Source of the DNA: Protea cynaroides
Taxonomy: Eukaryota > Streptophyta > Magnoliopsida > Proteales > Proteaceae
Direction of reading: 5' to 3'
Assembly (NCBI GenBank): GCA_028583415.1
Contig: CM053266.1
Coordinates: 8,751,932 to 8,815,931 of the forward strand
Length of the DNA: 64,000 nucleotides
Under the pieces are notes generated by a model, which saw only the letters and a list, made by a program, of their open reading frames with translations, was not told the origin of the DNA and did not search any database. Shown in pieces: positions 20,791 through 32,948 of the stretch. Position numbers and translations under genes: made by a program. The number at the start of each line of letters is the position of its first letter. Within the stretch, counting starts at the first letter, position 1.

Positions 20791-21189
20791 ACCAATCTAG
20801 AAGGTACATTCAGGTTGATCCTCTGAAAGTAGAATCTGGACCAGTCCTTCTACCGGGGTCCCTTAGTGAGGGGCTCCTTTTTCAGGATTTGGGTCATCCC
20901 TTAGATCCTCCAATATGATGGACTGGACCGAGGCCTTCCCCTTTTTTTTGGTTGTTTCTTCCCCTTCGATGAGGTTTAAGGTCCCTGGTATTTTTCCTAA
21001 TTTGATGTCATAGCATTGCCTCGAGATTCTCTGGTCTCCTCGACATTCCCCAGTCCCATGGTTAGTGGAGAACTTGATGACCTAGTAGTACATTGACAGA
21101 CAACTTCTGAGGCGATGTAAAGAGGGTCACCTGAGGACCACGTTGTAGCTGGCTTAGAGGTCGACCACCAGAAATTTCACATTGATGAC

Positions 21190-21714
21190 CCTCTGAGCTG
21201 GCCTTTTCCCTATCATAAAGGGTAGGCAAATCCCTCCTTTTATCGAGACTGAATCCCCGATAAAGCCTGTTAAAGTATTGATAACAGGTCCCAGCATCTC
21301 ATTAGTAAAATTCATCCTCTAAAATGTATGATAGTAGAGGATGTTGGTAGCGCTCCCTGTGTCCACCATTATTCTATTGACATCAAAGTCTGAGCTGACT
21401 GCCATGATTATTGGGGCGTCTTCATGGGGGGACATGACATTTATCAGATTGTCATCACTGAAGATCAGAAGGTCCCCAATCCTTGACTTTTTTGGAGCAA
21501 ACTTTACATCATTCATCTCCCTGGCATAGGCTTTTGCTGACCTTGCCGAGGTGTTGCCTGCTGTCGATCCTCCGATGATCACGTATGACTCTGGTATGGC
21601 TAGTTGTACTTTTTGAGCTGGTTCAGTGAGGTCCGCAACAGTGACATGTTTAGGGAGTCCTATTTCAACGTGTGAGAGGTTTAATTGGTACCGCTTCTCC
21701 CAGAACTCCAACAT
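21190..21714 (-). pseudogene. TAT-1 protease
   Basis: The frame contains VIIGGSTAGNTSARSAKAYA, ITFSDxDL-like LIFSDDNLINVMSPHEDAP, and the catalytic IMVDTGSATNILYYHTF. These match in order the IIGGPAVGNTSNRSAKAYS, FSDKDLVNVAVPHEDD and VDTGSSVDIIFYHSY of TAT-3. After a stop the flap region continues as DSVSIKGGICLPF. Confidence 0.8.
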
Positions 21715-22029
21715 TTACCTTGGCTTTGGGTCCCCTTCACCCGTACACAAGCTCGGGAGGCATGTCCTCATCATAGCATTGGATCCAAAGGCTCTTGTTG
21801 AGGCCTTCATCAATCATGGTTGAAGACCTTGTTTGTCCTCCGTCTTGTTTTTCTGCTCTTCTCGACTGCACTGAGACAGCTTTGATCATATATGTTGCTC
21901 CAATGGTAGGTCAGATTGGGGAAGGTGTACTTCCTGCCACACCATCTTCTTTGTCGTCATCGTCCTTCCGTCTTTTGTTTTTTTTTTGGCCTCGGCCTGG
22001 CAGTCACTGGGGTCTAGGACCTCCAGGTT

Positions 22030-23294
22030 GATCCTGGTGGTGCAGGTCTTTTGCTAACCACATATTTCCTAAGCTTGCTTTTGGATTAACTCCTCGATGG
22101 CTTCCTGTAGGTGTCGGCACTCATTGGTTGTATGCCCATGCTTATTATGGAAAGCACAGAATAGCCTTGGATTTCTATTCCGAGACTTAGTGTTCATCTA
22201 GCCTGGTTTTCAGAAGGATGTCTGAGATTTCTCGCCCATAAAGATCTCTGCTGGAGTCTTCCAGAGAGTGATAATCTTCATATGGTTGGAAATTTGGGTC
22301 TTCTGCCCCAGTTACTTTTTCTTTCTTTTTCTTTTTAGAGGGTTCCCTTGAAAGTTGAGTCCCTTGGTTTTTTTTCTCTTTTCTTTTCCGAGGCAGGGAG
22401 TGGAGCCTTTTCCACTGCCTTGTCTTTTTTGGTGGCTAAGTTAGGCATGGCGTACTTTTCACACCATGCTTGTAATTCTTCCCGTGTAATGGCAGGTTTT
22501 TTAGCCAAGGAAAAGATGAGATTCTGATCCCTGATACCACCTTCAAGCGTGGTCTTATCGACTAAGTCATCAAGGCCTCTGACTTGTAGGGCTTCGAGGT
22601 AGGCTCTGAGTGTTTCGCCTTCTTCCTAGACACAATCTCTCAAGTTGTATGAGGTTTTCCTCTAGCTTCGTCGGCTTTAGAAGTGACTGAGGAAGCTAGA
22701 AGCAAGTTCTTCGAAAGAGTTGATTATCTTTCTAGGTAGGCTACTGTACCAGAGTCACCCAGCTCCTTTGAGGGTCGCGGGAAACACCCGACAGACTATC
22801 TCCTCTGGAGAAACGTGCACTGCCATCTGTGCCATTTATGAATCCAGGTGGTGTTCAGGGTTGGTGGTCCCATCGTAGACCTCGACCGTGGGCATGGTGA
22901 AACTTCGAGGGAGGTGAGTCCTCATGATGTGCTCGGACAGTGCACTCTTCGTAGAGTATATGTGTCAAGGTGGATTTAGCCGATCTTCCTCCATTCTTTG
23001 TAATCTAGCCCTCAGATCTCGGAGCTCTTGTTAGACATTACCTTCGGCTTGGAGAGGCAGAGCCTCATCCGTAGCCCTTTGTAACCTGGCCGCATCCAGT
23101 CTTGCCTGGACATCCTCAAGAGGCGGCTGCTGTGGCCCCAATCGCTCTGAGGTAGGAACTCTGCCCACACGATGATAAACACTTGCCGTCGAGATGCTAG
23201 AGGAAGAAGCTTGGCTCGCGCCTCTAGATCTCCCCGACATGGCCTCTACAGTTCTCCTGGAATGGTGGCTCACCGATCCCTGAGCCTGATGCAA
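22030..23294 (-). pseudogene. TAT-1 gag
   Basis: The N-terminus (23294-23031) starts MHQAQGSVSHHSRRTVEAMS with a serine-rich stretch and PPLEDVQARLDAARLQRATD, a probable coiled coil. The central capsid-like part is recognisable but broken by stops. Near 22080-22160 a zinc-knuckle-like FCAFHNKHGHTTNECRHLQ (CHHC spacing) precedes EAIEELIQ, exactly as in TAT-3 gag. The product would form the particle shell. Confidence 0.7.
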
Positions 23295-23763
23295 AGGCGC
23301 CCTTAGGGCATCTCTTTATGCGACCCATGCACACGGAGGTGCTTCTTGGTTACTGCACCAATCATGCTAACCGCGATGTTCAGGAAGGCCTTGATTCCTC
23401 TCCAGCACCTTACACTAGGGACAGGTTGTGCATTTGTTGCTCACTGTTGGTCCAACAGTCTCTTGGTCAAGAGCTCCAGCTGACATGCGATGCTATCGAA
23501 TTGTTCCCTTGTTACGTACTGAGGGGGATCTGGTGGAAAAATTTCTGCCTCAAGGGCGAGGTTATCAATTGCTGGGATGCAGTCTTCATTGGTTCCTGGG
23601 ACACCTTCTGGAGGAGGTACGTCCTATGGAGGTTTGACCCTTGGAGTAATGTTCCTCCCAGCATTACTATTGGTTGATTGCTGGTTATTCATTCTTTTTT
23701 GGTATCTTCTTTCGATTATTGACATCAACTAAGTCAGATATCCAAGTTTCTAAGTATTTCCCA

Positions 23764-23781
23764 CAGACGAAGCCAAACTGT
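23764..23781 (-). promoter_or_regulatory. TAT-1 primer-site region
   Basis: On the minus strand the LTR end ...GATGACA is followed by ACAGTTTGGCTTCGTCTG, the box seen at this place in Tat/Athila-type elements, which usually starts TTTGGCGCC. The GCGCC core is altered to GCTTC. Confidence 0.6.
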
Positions 23782-24659
23782 TGTCATCTCAAACCGGATT
23801 GGTCTTGAGCTCATTTTTATTTCTTGCAAAAGGAGAAGTGGATACCGTAGTAATGGTCGGGTGGAGACACCCTTTGGCTACTCCGATGCCTAAGTCAGTC
23901 TGAGGGACAAGCAGTATGAGATAGGTAAGAAGGATTGTCCCTTTGAGATAAGGGAATTCGTGTAGCTAACTTGCTCTAAGCTTGAGTGCTAGAAAATGTC
24001 TGTGTATTTACCTGGGTATACTTCTTCCATTTATAGGTTGGGAGTGACCTGGATGTGGGAGCTGGACATGTCTTCTGTTGTGACGGGATGTCATTCTTGG
24101 GGTTTGATTTACGCCCATTGATTTGGAGATCAGGTGGTCTTCTACTGAGTCATCGGACAGTGGGATCTCCTTCTCAGGATTCTCTTGACTTTCCCATGGC
24201 AGATATCTGGGAGGAGTTTGATCTCTATATTTATTGGAATGGGCCCCACTCATACATTACGGTACAGCTGGCATGCTACATGTGGATTTATATGACAAAG
24301 TCTGCTCTGGAGAGACACCGAGGCTTCTATGTTGGAGGGCTGTCAAGACCCCCTATTGATGAGTTGTCGAGGCCTCCATACTGATGAGACATTGAGGCTT
24401 CTATCCTGGCGAGGCTCCAAGGCCCATAGGGCCACGAGGCTCTAAGGTCTTCAAGGGCGCGAGGCTCTAAGGCCCTTATGGTAGTGATCATGCGAGGCCT
24501 TCATGATAGTGAGGTTTCGAGGCTCTTCACTATTTTCATTGGTGGTTCCGGTTCATCAGGAGCTACTTTTGTCTTAGCCCGTTAAGGTTGGTGATGTGAA
24601 TGGGACCCTCCTTGTTTGGGCTTTAGTGTACAAGTGTAGGAACCCGATTGGGGGAGACA
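23782..24659 (-). repeat. TAT-1 5' LTR
   Basis: Bounded by TGTCATCTC at its left and GGGGAGACA at its right, that is TGTCTCC...GATGACA on the element strand. The part at 24330-24540 has a run of imperfect repeats built on GAGGCTTC, GAGGCTCTAAGG and GAGGCCTTCA. Confidence 0.7.
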
Positions 24660-24660
24660 T

Positions 24661-24840
24661 GCTCTACTATATCAATATGTAAATATTATATTTCAATGTT
24701 TATTTTCATTAGGTAAAAAAAAAATGAAGTTCTTTTTCCCTCCCCTTTAGAGATCACTATATTTACCTCTTGCAAACAAACATTGAAAAAAAAAATTTAA
24801 TATAAAATATTACACGTAAAATTTTACGTCAAATCAAACA
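24661..24840. mobile_element. MITE copy A, left end lost
   Basis: From TTCAATGTTTATTTTCATTAGG through GAAGTTC, CCCTTTAGAGATCACTATAT, CTTGCAAACAAAC to ACACGTAAAATTTTACGTC and AAATCAAACAGAGCC, this parallels copy B at 31371-31587. Its left terminal repeat is missing next to the TAT-1 LTR. Confidence 0.65.
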
Positions 24841-25789
24841 GAGCCTAAACTGATTTGTATTCTTTCTTGTGAAGTACTACCAAATACAAATGAGGCAAAA
24901 TGGAAAGTATTTTTTTTTGGCCAGTTTAGGGCAATTATACCGTTGTAGGTTGCTAGTAGTTACATAACATTTTGTAAGGAATATGGGCCAATTTAGGGCA
25001 ATTGTGTGGTTACCCTACGTAGAGACTAAACCCTAGGCCAAGGTTACGAAAGAGAAAGAGAAGATAACGAAGTTCTAGGGGAAGGAATAACTCCAAAATA
25101 TCCCCTATCTTCCATATCTAAGTAGGTCCCTTCTCAAGATTCCGTATTTCCCTAATTTTCCTTCTCTCTAATTATCAATCTACAGCCATGGTTTGACATT
25201 AAGCTCCACTTCTCTAGCACCACAAAAAAAGTCTAAACCAAGTTTTCTAAGATGCACTCATTAGCCCATTCTAAGTTGGAAGCAAAAGATGGGATGTATT
25301 TCGTTTGTTCTTTACTAATGGCCACATGATGCCAATGTTCAGGTCGTCACTTCCATGATAATTTGGTGGAAGGTTCTTCAGTTTGAAAAGATTGATGGGA
25401 ACCATGCAGTTTTGCCATTGGGCCCTGACGATTCAGAGTTTTTGACATTGACATTGCTTGTTCCAATCCATCATCTATAGGGCAACGATCTGTAATCAAA
25501 TCCCCTCTAGGCAGACAGGTGAGAGACAGACCCTCTGATTGCAAGAAGAAAGTTGAAGCGAAAGTAAATAAGGTGGAAGTGAGCTGTTTTTAATGGGCAT
25601 GTCTGGAGGGACTGTATTTGAACCAAGTAGGTGATTTCCTTCTTGTACTTCAAAGAAATCCCACAGCTTTTTGCATGTGTGCATTTTCGGATACAATTTG
25701 ATCAAGCCAAACCTCTTATCTCTGATTGCATAAAGATTGGAAATTTCAATGGGTCATGATTAACCTAAATTTTACAATTTTTTTGACAT
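24841..25789. other. Spacer, no gene
   Basis: Nothing coding is supported. It holds homopolymers and a stretch near 25020-25070 rich in GAGAAAGAGAAGATAACGAAG. Confidence 0.45.
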
Positions 25790-26195
25790 AATCTAAAACC
25801 GTGGGGGAAAGTTTAACAGTGTGGTTTGGGTTTAGTAGTTCGATTCACAAATGGTAAAATTAAAATCGAACTATTTATTAGTTGGTTTTTAAATGGTTTT
25901 GTGGGAGAGGAGAGAGAGAGAGAGAGAGAGAGAGCATTAAAGTAATTTTTATTTATTTATATCAATGGACCTTCAATACCAAGGGATTAAACTAGTGATG
26001 GGTTTAATTGGTTTTAACGGTTGTAAATTGTCGGATTTTATATGGTCACTCTTGAGACCACAGTCAATCTGTTTAACTAAATGTTTTCATTTTTTAAACT
26101 AGAATCAAACCATTTAATAACTAGTTTCATGATTTTGATTTAAACGGTTCGGTTTCAATTTCGGTAAACTATTTATGTTCATTTTTAACACTCTT
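25790..26195. repeat. Dispersed AT-rich repeat, copy 1
   Basis: Shares the order of several segments with 29265-29780: GGTTTGG..TTAGTAGTTCG, a purine-rich centre, CATTAAAGTAATTTTTATT, GGATTAAACTAG...GGTTTTAACGG, AAACCATTTAATAACTAGTTTCA, and CATTTTTAACACTCTTAA at the end. No coding capacity. Confidence 0.55.
25907..25934. repeat. AG microsatellite
   Basis: An uninterrupted AG run in the purine-rich centre of the dispersed repeat. Confidence 0.9.
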
Positions 26196-27470
26196 AAACA
26201 GAATGTCACAATGTGTAAGTGAGGATATCATTTTGAACAATATATGTTGTTTCTCTAATTTTTTAATGGGAGGGGGATCGCTGTCAAGCTGAGTGGTCTG
26301 CATCAGTGTGGGAATCAATGAAAGCATGCGAAGAGACATCTAATAAGGATGGAGTTTTTATTTCACAGAAAACAGGGCTGTCATTTCGCCCTTCCTGTGT
26401 CTGAATGAAATTCTATGCAGTCTTGCATCCTTCTTTTTTTTTTTTTTTTAAATTATGTTGCTTTGGTTGTTGAGATTATTTTTGTTAGAAAAAAAAGAAA
26501 ACAAAATTCAGAAGGAAAATTATTTTGGAGAAAATATTCAAAAAAATTCAAAAGAAAACTTTTACAACCTCCATCAACCAAGGGGATACACACCCAGCAA
26601 AAATCATCTGGAATAGACCTAGCATGGTAAGATAACAATTATGATTAACCTGTCTCTCTTAGGTTTGATGGGATCATGGTTCAAGATATTGGTATCAGAT
26701 TGGTCAATCTATTCGATTCGCATTTGTTTTGGATCTAGCTGATCCCCAATACAAATATATTTTAATACTATTTTAATGAGATTCAGATGTGTTGATTTCC
26801 CATTGAATCTATAAATCGATCTGATCCTGACTATATTGATTTTGGACATGACTGCTACTATGTCCAATACCTGGATTTAGGACCATGGATGGAATTGAGT
26901 TAAATCAAAGATTATGTTGGGAAAAAAAAAACAGTAAAATCAGTTTGATAAATACCATGAATTCTACCCTAAGTAGGAAGGCATTTGGGTTGTTCCTTAA
27001 GCTAATGTCCAGAGTCCTGATTGTAATTGAAAACATAATGGGTTGGGCCATGTTTTGGGTTGGAGCCGGCTCAACCCATAGACAAAACCCAAGTGGGCTT
27101 GGGTCAAGTTAGAACCTAACCATCCCAATTAACGTAGCGACAATGTAGCCGTGGAAGTGAAGGGTGTAGGTTATTACGGCCTTAGTCTTCACAAAGTCAA
27201 TCGTGCCGACACTTTGAGCTCTACTTGCACTAAGTCAGTCTTAGCACTCCTTGAAGGCTAGAAGAGAGCTTAGAAGAGAAAATCAAAAGCTTGAGAATGA
27301 AGAATGTATATTACCATAAGAACGTGTTTACAAGCTTAATTGTTTGGTCCCTTTGTCGAATGAAATGACATCAATTTATGGGCACCAAAAAACAGAATGA
27401 AGAGTAAGATCTATACATGTGTCCTTTAGCCAACGATAAAAACATTCTAGCCATAAAGCAAAGGACATAT
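26196..27470. other. Spacer, no gene
   Basis: AT-rich with a T15 run near 26435. Short frames at 26415-26630 and 26885-27112 are lysine- or low-complexity-rich and have no domain. Confidence 0.45.
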
Positions 27471-27648
27471 CCACCTCTTTGAGTCATTATCCTCTCCAAT
27501 TGCTAGATCCTCGATTCGAGGATCCAGCGGTCTCTCTTTAACTCGGCGCGCCTATCAATACATCGATAGGTGCGCCTGGTTAAGAGAGACCACTAGATCC
27601 TTGATTGAAGGATCCAGCAATTGGAGACGATAATAACCCCACCTCTTT
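27471..27648. mobile_element. Foldback MITE, probably Mutator-like, with 10-bp target duplication
   Basis: CCACCTCTTT is found at 27471-27480 and again at 27639-27648. Between them lies a near-complete hairpin: the arm 27486-27556 (ATTATCCTCTCCAATTGCT onward) pairs with 27565-27634 around the loop AATACATC, with few mismatches. Long terminal inverted repeats and a 9-11 bp duplication are hallmarks of Mutator-derived MITEs. No coding capacity. Confidence 0.8.
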
Positions 27649-29264
27649 AATGGAGAACTCTGGAGAATTCTATGTACAAGTAGTATTTTGAATACACTAG
27701 AAATCCTTCAATAAAGTGTGGAGAATCCTAGAGAATAGACCATACTTAGTCCAATGGATCATACTGGCAGATTGTGATAGGATGGTGTTGAGGGGGTGGA
27801 GAATTTAGGGGTGCCAATTTCAGGCATGTACCATGTAGCTTGAACGTGCCTAAATGATTATGGACTGAGACCGACTGGCCCGACTATCAAAAGTGTCGGG
27901 CTTAGGCCCAAACTGATTATTAAACGGACATTCACGATGCAAGAGTGTAGCGCGACTGAACCGATCTAATGAACCGAATTACCTTTAAATTGAACTAAAT
28001 CTTAGTTTAAACCAAACAAATACGACCCTAAAGCTAAAAATCCAAAACATTAAATCGTCTCTTACTTTCTTTCATTTCTTGAGTCTTCCACTCATTCTTT
28101 CCATCCTGATCTTCATCAACATGGATGATCACAAATCTAAGAAGAAACTTTTCCAATCCTACAAGAAGGTATCTAATTTACAACATAACAACAATTATAG
28201 ATTAAAAAACCAACATTTCTCTCTATTTTTATTTACGTTTTGTCATGAAACCATTACAGTATGTGTACAAACTGCTTAGCCCGATTAGTATAAAGTCGAT
28301 TATGGACTTAGACCGACTAAACTGAATATAAGCGTGTCTATACCTTGGTGATGAGGGATCGAAACTAAACAGATCATCACAGTGCGAAGTGTTAAAATAG
28401 TACAGACCAATTTAATCTGGCTGAGACCGATGGGTTGAGATCCTACTAGAGATGTAGCTATCGTAGCATGCAGGAACAGTACAAGTCTAAACAATTAGAG
28501 TGCAAATTTAAATGTTAATGTAAAAAGAATTTTCATGTTTACCAAAAAAAAATAAAAAATTCATGGTGGCTGTAGGGCTCCTAGCATGTGGGAAGAGTGG
28601 AAGGACATACAAGAATGCGGTATCTTGTTTTATAATTGTGCCATCAGTGATCAGTTCTCCCTTAAAAAAGTAGGGGAATTAATTATCTCAAGCACGTTAA
28701 TCTCATTATTAGTTTGATTAACAAACAGTGCACTAGTATTAACAACACTAAAGCCCAAGTAACCTAGTAGTACCATTTTAATATTTAGCTGCGTAGCTCT
28801 CATCATTTAACATTTTCTTACCCATAATTAACTAATAATATGCTTCTAATAAATCTGTTCAACCATTCTTATTTTTTATCAGGTAACCCAAAACGCATAA
28901 GGAGATCATCACATCAAGACCCACCACATTAACAAGAACGATCCTATCACCTACCTAACAATGGTTGCACGCATGCAGTCTATCATCATGATTACGTATG
29001 TACTTCCTTTTTCATTTTTACTTTCATATTTCAAATGTTTGTGGGTTGGATAATAAAACAAGCTGCCAAATAAGATATTTAAAAAGAGAAGATGAGATAT
29101 TTGCTTAGAAGGTAAGAATATTATGCGATTTCTTGAATACATTTTAGGTCCAGAATATATTTTTCGATGATAAAAATAATATTGGGTATGTATATTTTTT
29201 TTAAATAATAGAATGTGTTAGAGAATATAGTTAATTTTAGAAAGTATTCTTTAAGCCATTATGG
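27649..29264. other. Spacer, no gene
   Basis: No domain-bearing frame. GACCGACT...CCCGACTA-type words recur at 27870-27900 and 28275-28330 in a way that suggests an old repeat, too diverged to define. Confidence 0.4.
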
Positions 29265-29780
29265 TGTTAAATGGTACAATTTCAGTTTAACGATGTAGTT
29301 CGGTTTTGATTTGGAGTGTAATGAGTAAAAAAAATAAAAATAAATCATTTATTATACAGTTTCAAAATACCATCAAAATCGATTATTAATCGATTTTTAA
29401 ACAGTTCCATTGTTGGGATAGAGAGGAAAAGAGTTAGAAACAATATAAAGAAAAAACCGTGGAAAGTATTAAAATAATTTTAATCATATAATATAGAAGT
29501 AATCCCATGTAGAAAACATTAAAATAAAACTTATTTCCAAAAATATAGATATTTAACACTAAAGGATTAAAGTAAATAAATAATAGGTTTTAATGGTTCC
29601 ATATAGTTGGATTAAACGGTTTTATTTTTTAAACCCAAAATTGAACTACCTAACTAAATGATTTCAGTTTTGAAACAAGAATCGATCCGTTTAATAGTCG
29701 ATTTCACAGTTTCAGTTTAAATAGTTCGAGTTGGTTTTGGTACACCATTTGATCGATTTCATTTTTGACACCCTTAATTA
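29265..29780. repeat. Dispersed AT-rich repeat, copy 2
   Basis: Same segment order and orientation as 25790-26195, ending with ATTTTTGACACCCTTAAT. It is longer because of additional AT-rich sequence at 29460-29580. Confidence 0.55.
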
Positions 29781-31370
29781 TACATTAGGAGCCTAGAACA
29801 TAAATGTTTTGCTCTCAATCATATTTTAGGAATGCATTATCCTTTTTGAGAATGTATTTCTAAGAATACATTCCAAAAATATATTTTCAAAAAAACATAC
29901 CAAATACGACCTTAGATTCTTCTATAATTAAACTCCGCCTATTGGTACCATAGTGGCAGAAATCAAATCATATGTGGTCGAGTTTGAAAACCTTACATAT
30001 CAAAATTATTGTCTTATTATAGAATCTTCGTATTCCGCTGTATGTGTACATTCTGTATTTTTTTCCCCTATTCTTTTTTAGGAAATTCTTTAATGATAAA
30101 AAAATAAATAAAAATAAAAATAAAATGTAGGTATAGAGTATAGAGTATATATAGAAGACTAGAGAGATCAAGTGAAGACTGCTGAAGATCACAATGTGAA
30201 TCAATATGAATCAATAGAAGACTGAAAGTAGTAAAAAACTCTCATGACTTTAGAACAAAGACACAATCAAATACGATTCCCACACTGAACCCTTTATGTT
30301 TGATCAGAACACAAGAGCATTCCAATAGAGTTTGGACCTCCCTAGCTATATGTGACAAGCAAGTAGCCCCCTTTACGGGCGTGCATAGGGTACTGCGCCT
30401 GAACCACCACACTGGCCTCATCTATTATAATCAGCAGCACCTCTACTTATGAGTAGTCCCATCGCCTCCAAGACATCAATCACATCTTTTTGTATTCATA
30501 AAGCTAAGCATTTTTTATCTCTTCCTTTCGTATAAGTCTAAGTACAGCTGCTTCCAGTGATGCGAGAAGAGAATAGTGGAAAAAATTGGAATTTGATTTG
30601 CATCTATATTTATTTTGAAAATTCATTTGATTTCAAGAGAATATAGATTCGGATAATATAGAACATAATCTATCTGATTCTAATAGATATTCAATTAATA
30701 ATAAATTCTCAATATTCTGATTGTACCCCTTTTTTTTTATTCAATTTGCATACATATCCAATCAGAAAATATCCAAATCGGATCGGTTTCCGACAATTTA
30801 CATTGATGATTGCTTCTTAATTTAATCTGTATTTTCTAGTTTTAAATTGTTTTACAGCATTGTTTTCTTTATTTATTTTTATCTTTCCTATATATTCCGC
30901 CCTACTCCTACTAGTCTCTTCTTCCTCATCACCATTGCTCAAGTGCCTTTCTCAAACATGCAAACGGCAAAACGGTCAGAAATGAAAGAAAGTCAACTCT
31001 TCCCATGCACGTTACCGTTTTAAACTATGTCATTTTATAATCTTCGAACTGGTTCCTTGGAAGTTGAGATTCCATCTTGGGAGCTGAGATCTAATAATTG
31101 CGATGAACGGATAGTTTTATTGGCACACGGTTGTTAACCATGTTTCTTAATTTTATTTTATGCTAGCTTAATCATGGTTCTTCCCTTTTTTTTTTTTTAA
31201 TTAATTAAGTGGATCTAGATCCAAAAATTCAAAAAATATATACGTACCATCCTATGTACAATAATGTGATATATAGGTGTTTGGGTGTTGATTACCTCTA
31301 GATCAGCCCGGCCTACTTGGGTCCTTGTATTAATTTATGTTGAAGATTGTTCCATTTTCATTAAAGCTTT
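29781..31370. other. Spacer, no gene
   Basis: AT-rich, with short hydrophobic frames such as 29968-30204 (minus) that lack start context and any domain. Nothing else supported. Confidence 0.45.
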
Positions 31371-31587
31371 GTTTGTTTTGATGTAATATTTTACCCTAAA
31401 ATTTTATGTGTAATCTTTTATATTTAATGTAAAAAATTTTCAATATTTGTTTCCAATAGGTAAAAGGAAGACGAAGTTCCTTTTTCATCACCCTTAGAGA
31501 TTACTATATTTTACTTCTTGAAAATAAACTTTGAAATTTTGTTTTACATATAAAATGTTACGCATAAAATTTTATATAAAAACAAAC
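31371..31587. mobile_element. MITE copy B, complete
   Basis: Terminal inverted repeats: GTTTGTTTTGATGTAATATT at the left matches the inverse of TTATATAAAAACAAAC at the right, with an inner pair AATTTTATGTGTAA / TTACGCATAAAATT. No coding capacity. Copy A at 24661-24840 shares the interior. Confidence 0.65.
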
Positions 31588-31849
31588 GGAACCTAAGGTT
31601 CTTCTTGTGAGGGTAGTTCCTCTAGAGAGAAGATAGAGACAAAAGGGGATTGGAAGATTGTTTTTCATATATCCTTCTTACTTTCAAGAATGTTCTTATA
31701 CAATTGCTATCTCTCTCTCCAATCATATCCAAATAACTTTCATGATGATATTGTGTTATTTTATCGTGATTGCGCATGCTTTCCGTCAGATATAGTCCCA
31801 TAAGGCTTCGGGTCTTCTCTTGGCCTGTCTTCCTCACCCGAGTTCTATA

Positions 31850-32258
31850 GTGTCTGCCAGCTGTGTCTCTTCATCATCGGTCTTGTCAGTGTGGACCATA
31901 TGATTCATATCATTGCTCCCATCTTCGGTAAGAACCTTGTCCTCAAGGATCAACTAAGGATACAAGTGTGAGAGGAGGGAGGTCTCAACCCAAGAGGATT
32001 CCTCTAAGAGCAGGTCCTGCCACTGAACAAGTGCTTGTAGTACCCATTAGCCTTGCCGCTGAATGTGCCGATAGTTTAAGACTGCCAACATAGTTGGAGT
32101 GGCCTTATCATTCAAAGCTTGGAGTGGTAGCTGATTCGGCAACGAAATAGGAGGACCTTGACATTGCTTAAGCTAGGATATGTGAAATACTGGGTGTATC
32201 CGAGCTGTGGGAGGTAATTCCAATTTATAGGCGATTGGTCCAATATGGGCTGTGTTAC
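31850..32258 (-). pseudogene. C-terminal half of a chromovirus integrase, with chromodomain-like end
   Basis: Minus-strand reading starts at the TAT-2 boundary with IGPIAYKLELPPTARIHPVF, then the linker ALNDKATPTM, a chromodomain-like region with LQALVQWQDLLLEESSW, and the tail LILEDKVLTEDGSND. This is the end of the pol of a Reina-type or similar chromovirus, distinct from the TK family. The preceding half of the same gene is found at 54149-54430, on the far side of TAT-2. Stops and at least one frameshift are present. Downstream of about 31850 no LTR could be defined. Confidence 0.7.
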
Positions 32259-32948
32259 TGCTGTAACCGGATTTGCGGATTTGCTGGTGTGTCTGTGTCT
32301 TGTAAGACAAATAGAGGAGGTTAACGGAGCTGGACCAAGGTGCCCAGAATCTGCTCTGATGGTAAAGTCAGAAACAGAGCAAACAGTTCAAAGTTAAGCC
32401 AAGATGGCAAGCTCGGAGGGAGTGGGGATGATGAAATTCAAGAAAGATGTATTAGCAGTATGATTGCTAGTAGAGAATTCAGATAGTGTTGACATGATCT
32501 TTACCTTCTAGCCGTCTTGGAGTTATATAGAATGGAGAGAGTTCCAGATAAACTTCCAACCTAACCGCCTAACTGCCAGGAGCGTCTATGATATTCTCGC
32601 ACTGCTATAGGATAAAGATCCAACTGCCAATCTCAATGCCGTGTCACTGTAACCAATAGTTCTCACATCTACTGACGTAGCAATGTCAAGAACAACCAAA
32701 GAACTACACATGTGCAAACCTTCGCATCTGTATATAGGCAAGTCACAATAATCGCGACATGGGTAACTTGTAAGCCAATGGCGAGATCATACCATCCTAA
32801 CAATCCAGCGAGATGCAACTCGCCAATGGTAACAACCACCAACTCGCATAGAAGGATGGCTTAAGAGATCCAAACACGTGTCTCCCTCCCGTAGGCTAAA
32901 TCCTTGGGACACGTGTCGCTTACTTGGAGAATATAATATGGCATAACA
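32259..32948 (-). repeat. TAT-2 3' LTR
   Basis: It matches 53468-54148 along its length, including GATGGCAAGCTCGGAGGGAG and CACGTGTCTCCCTCCCGTA. On the element strand it is preceded by the purine-rich GACAAGGGGCAAC, a plausible plus-strand primer. Confidence 0.88.

Larger units (their letters stand above)
19446..24659 (-). mobile_element. TAT-1: Tat/Retand-like Ty3/gypsy element, 3'-truncated
   Basis: Minus-strand order is LTR 23782-24659, primer site, gag, protease, RT and RNase H, ending within RNase H at about 19446. Integrase and 3' LTR are absent. All genes carry stops. The protein sequences closely parallel TAT-3 at 60008-64000. Confidence 0.82.

Noticed and set aside
26415..26638. Overlapping Lys-rich and hydrophobic frames on both strands
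   Set aside because: They arise from T- and A-rich low-complexity DNA and have no recognisable protein features.
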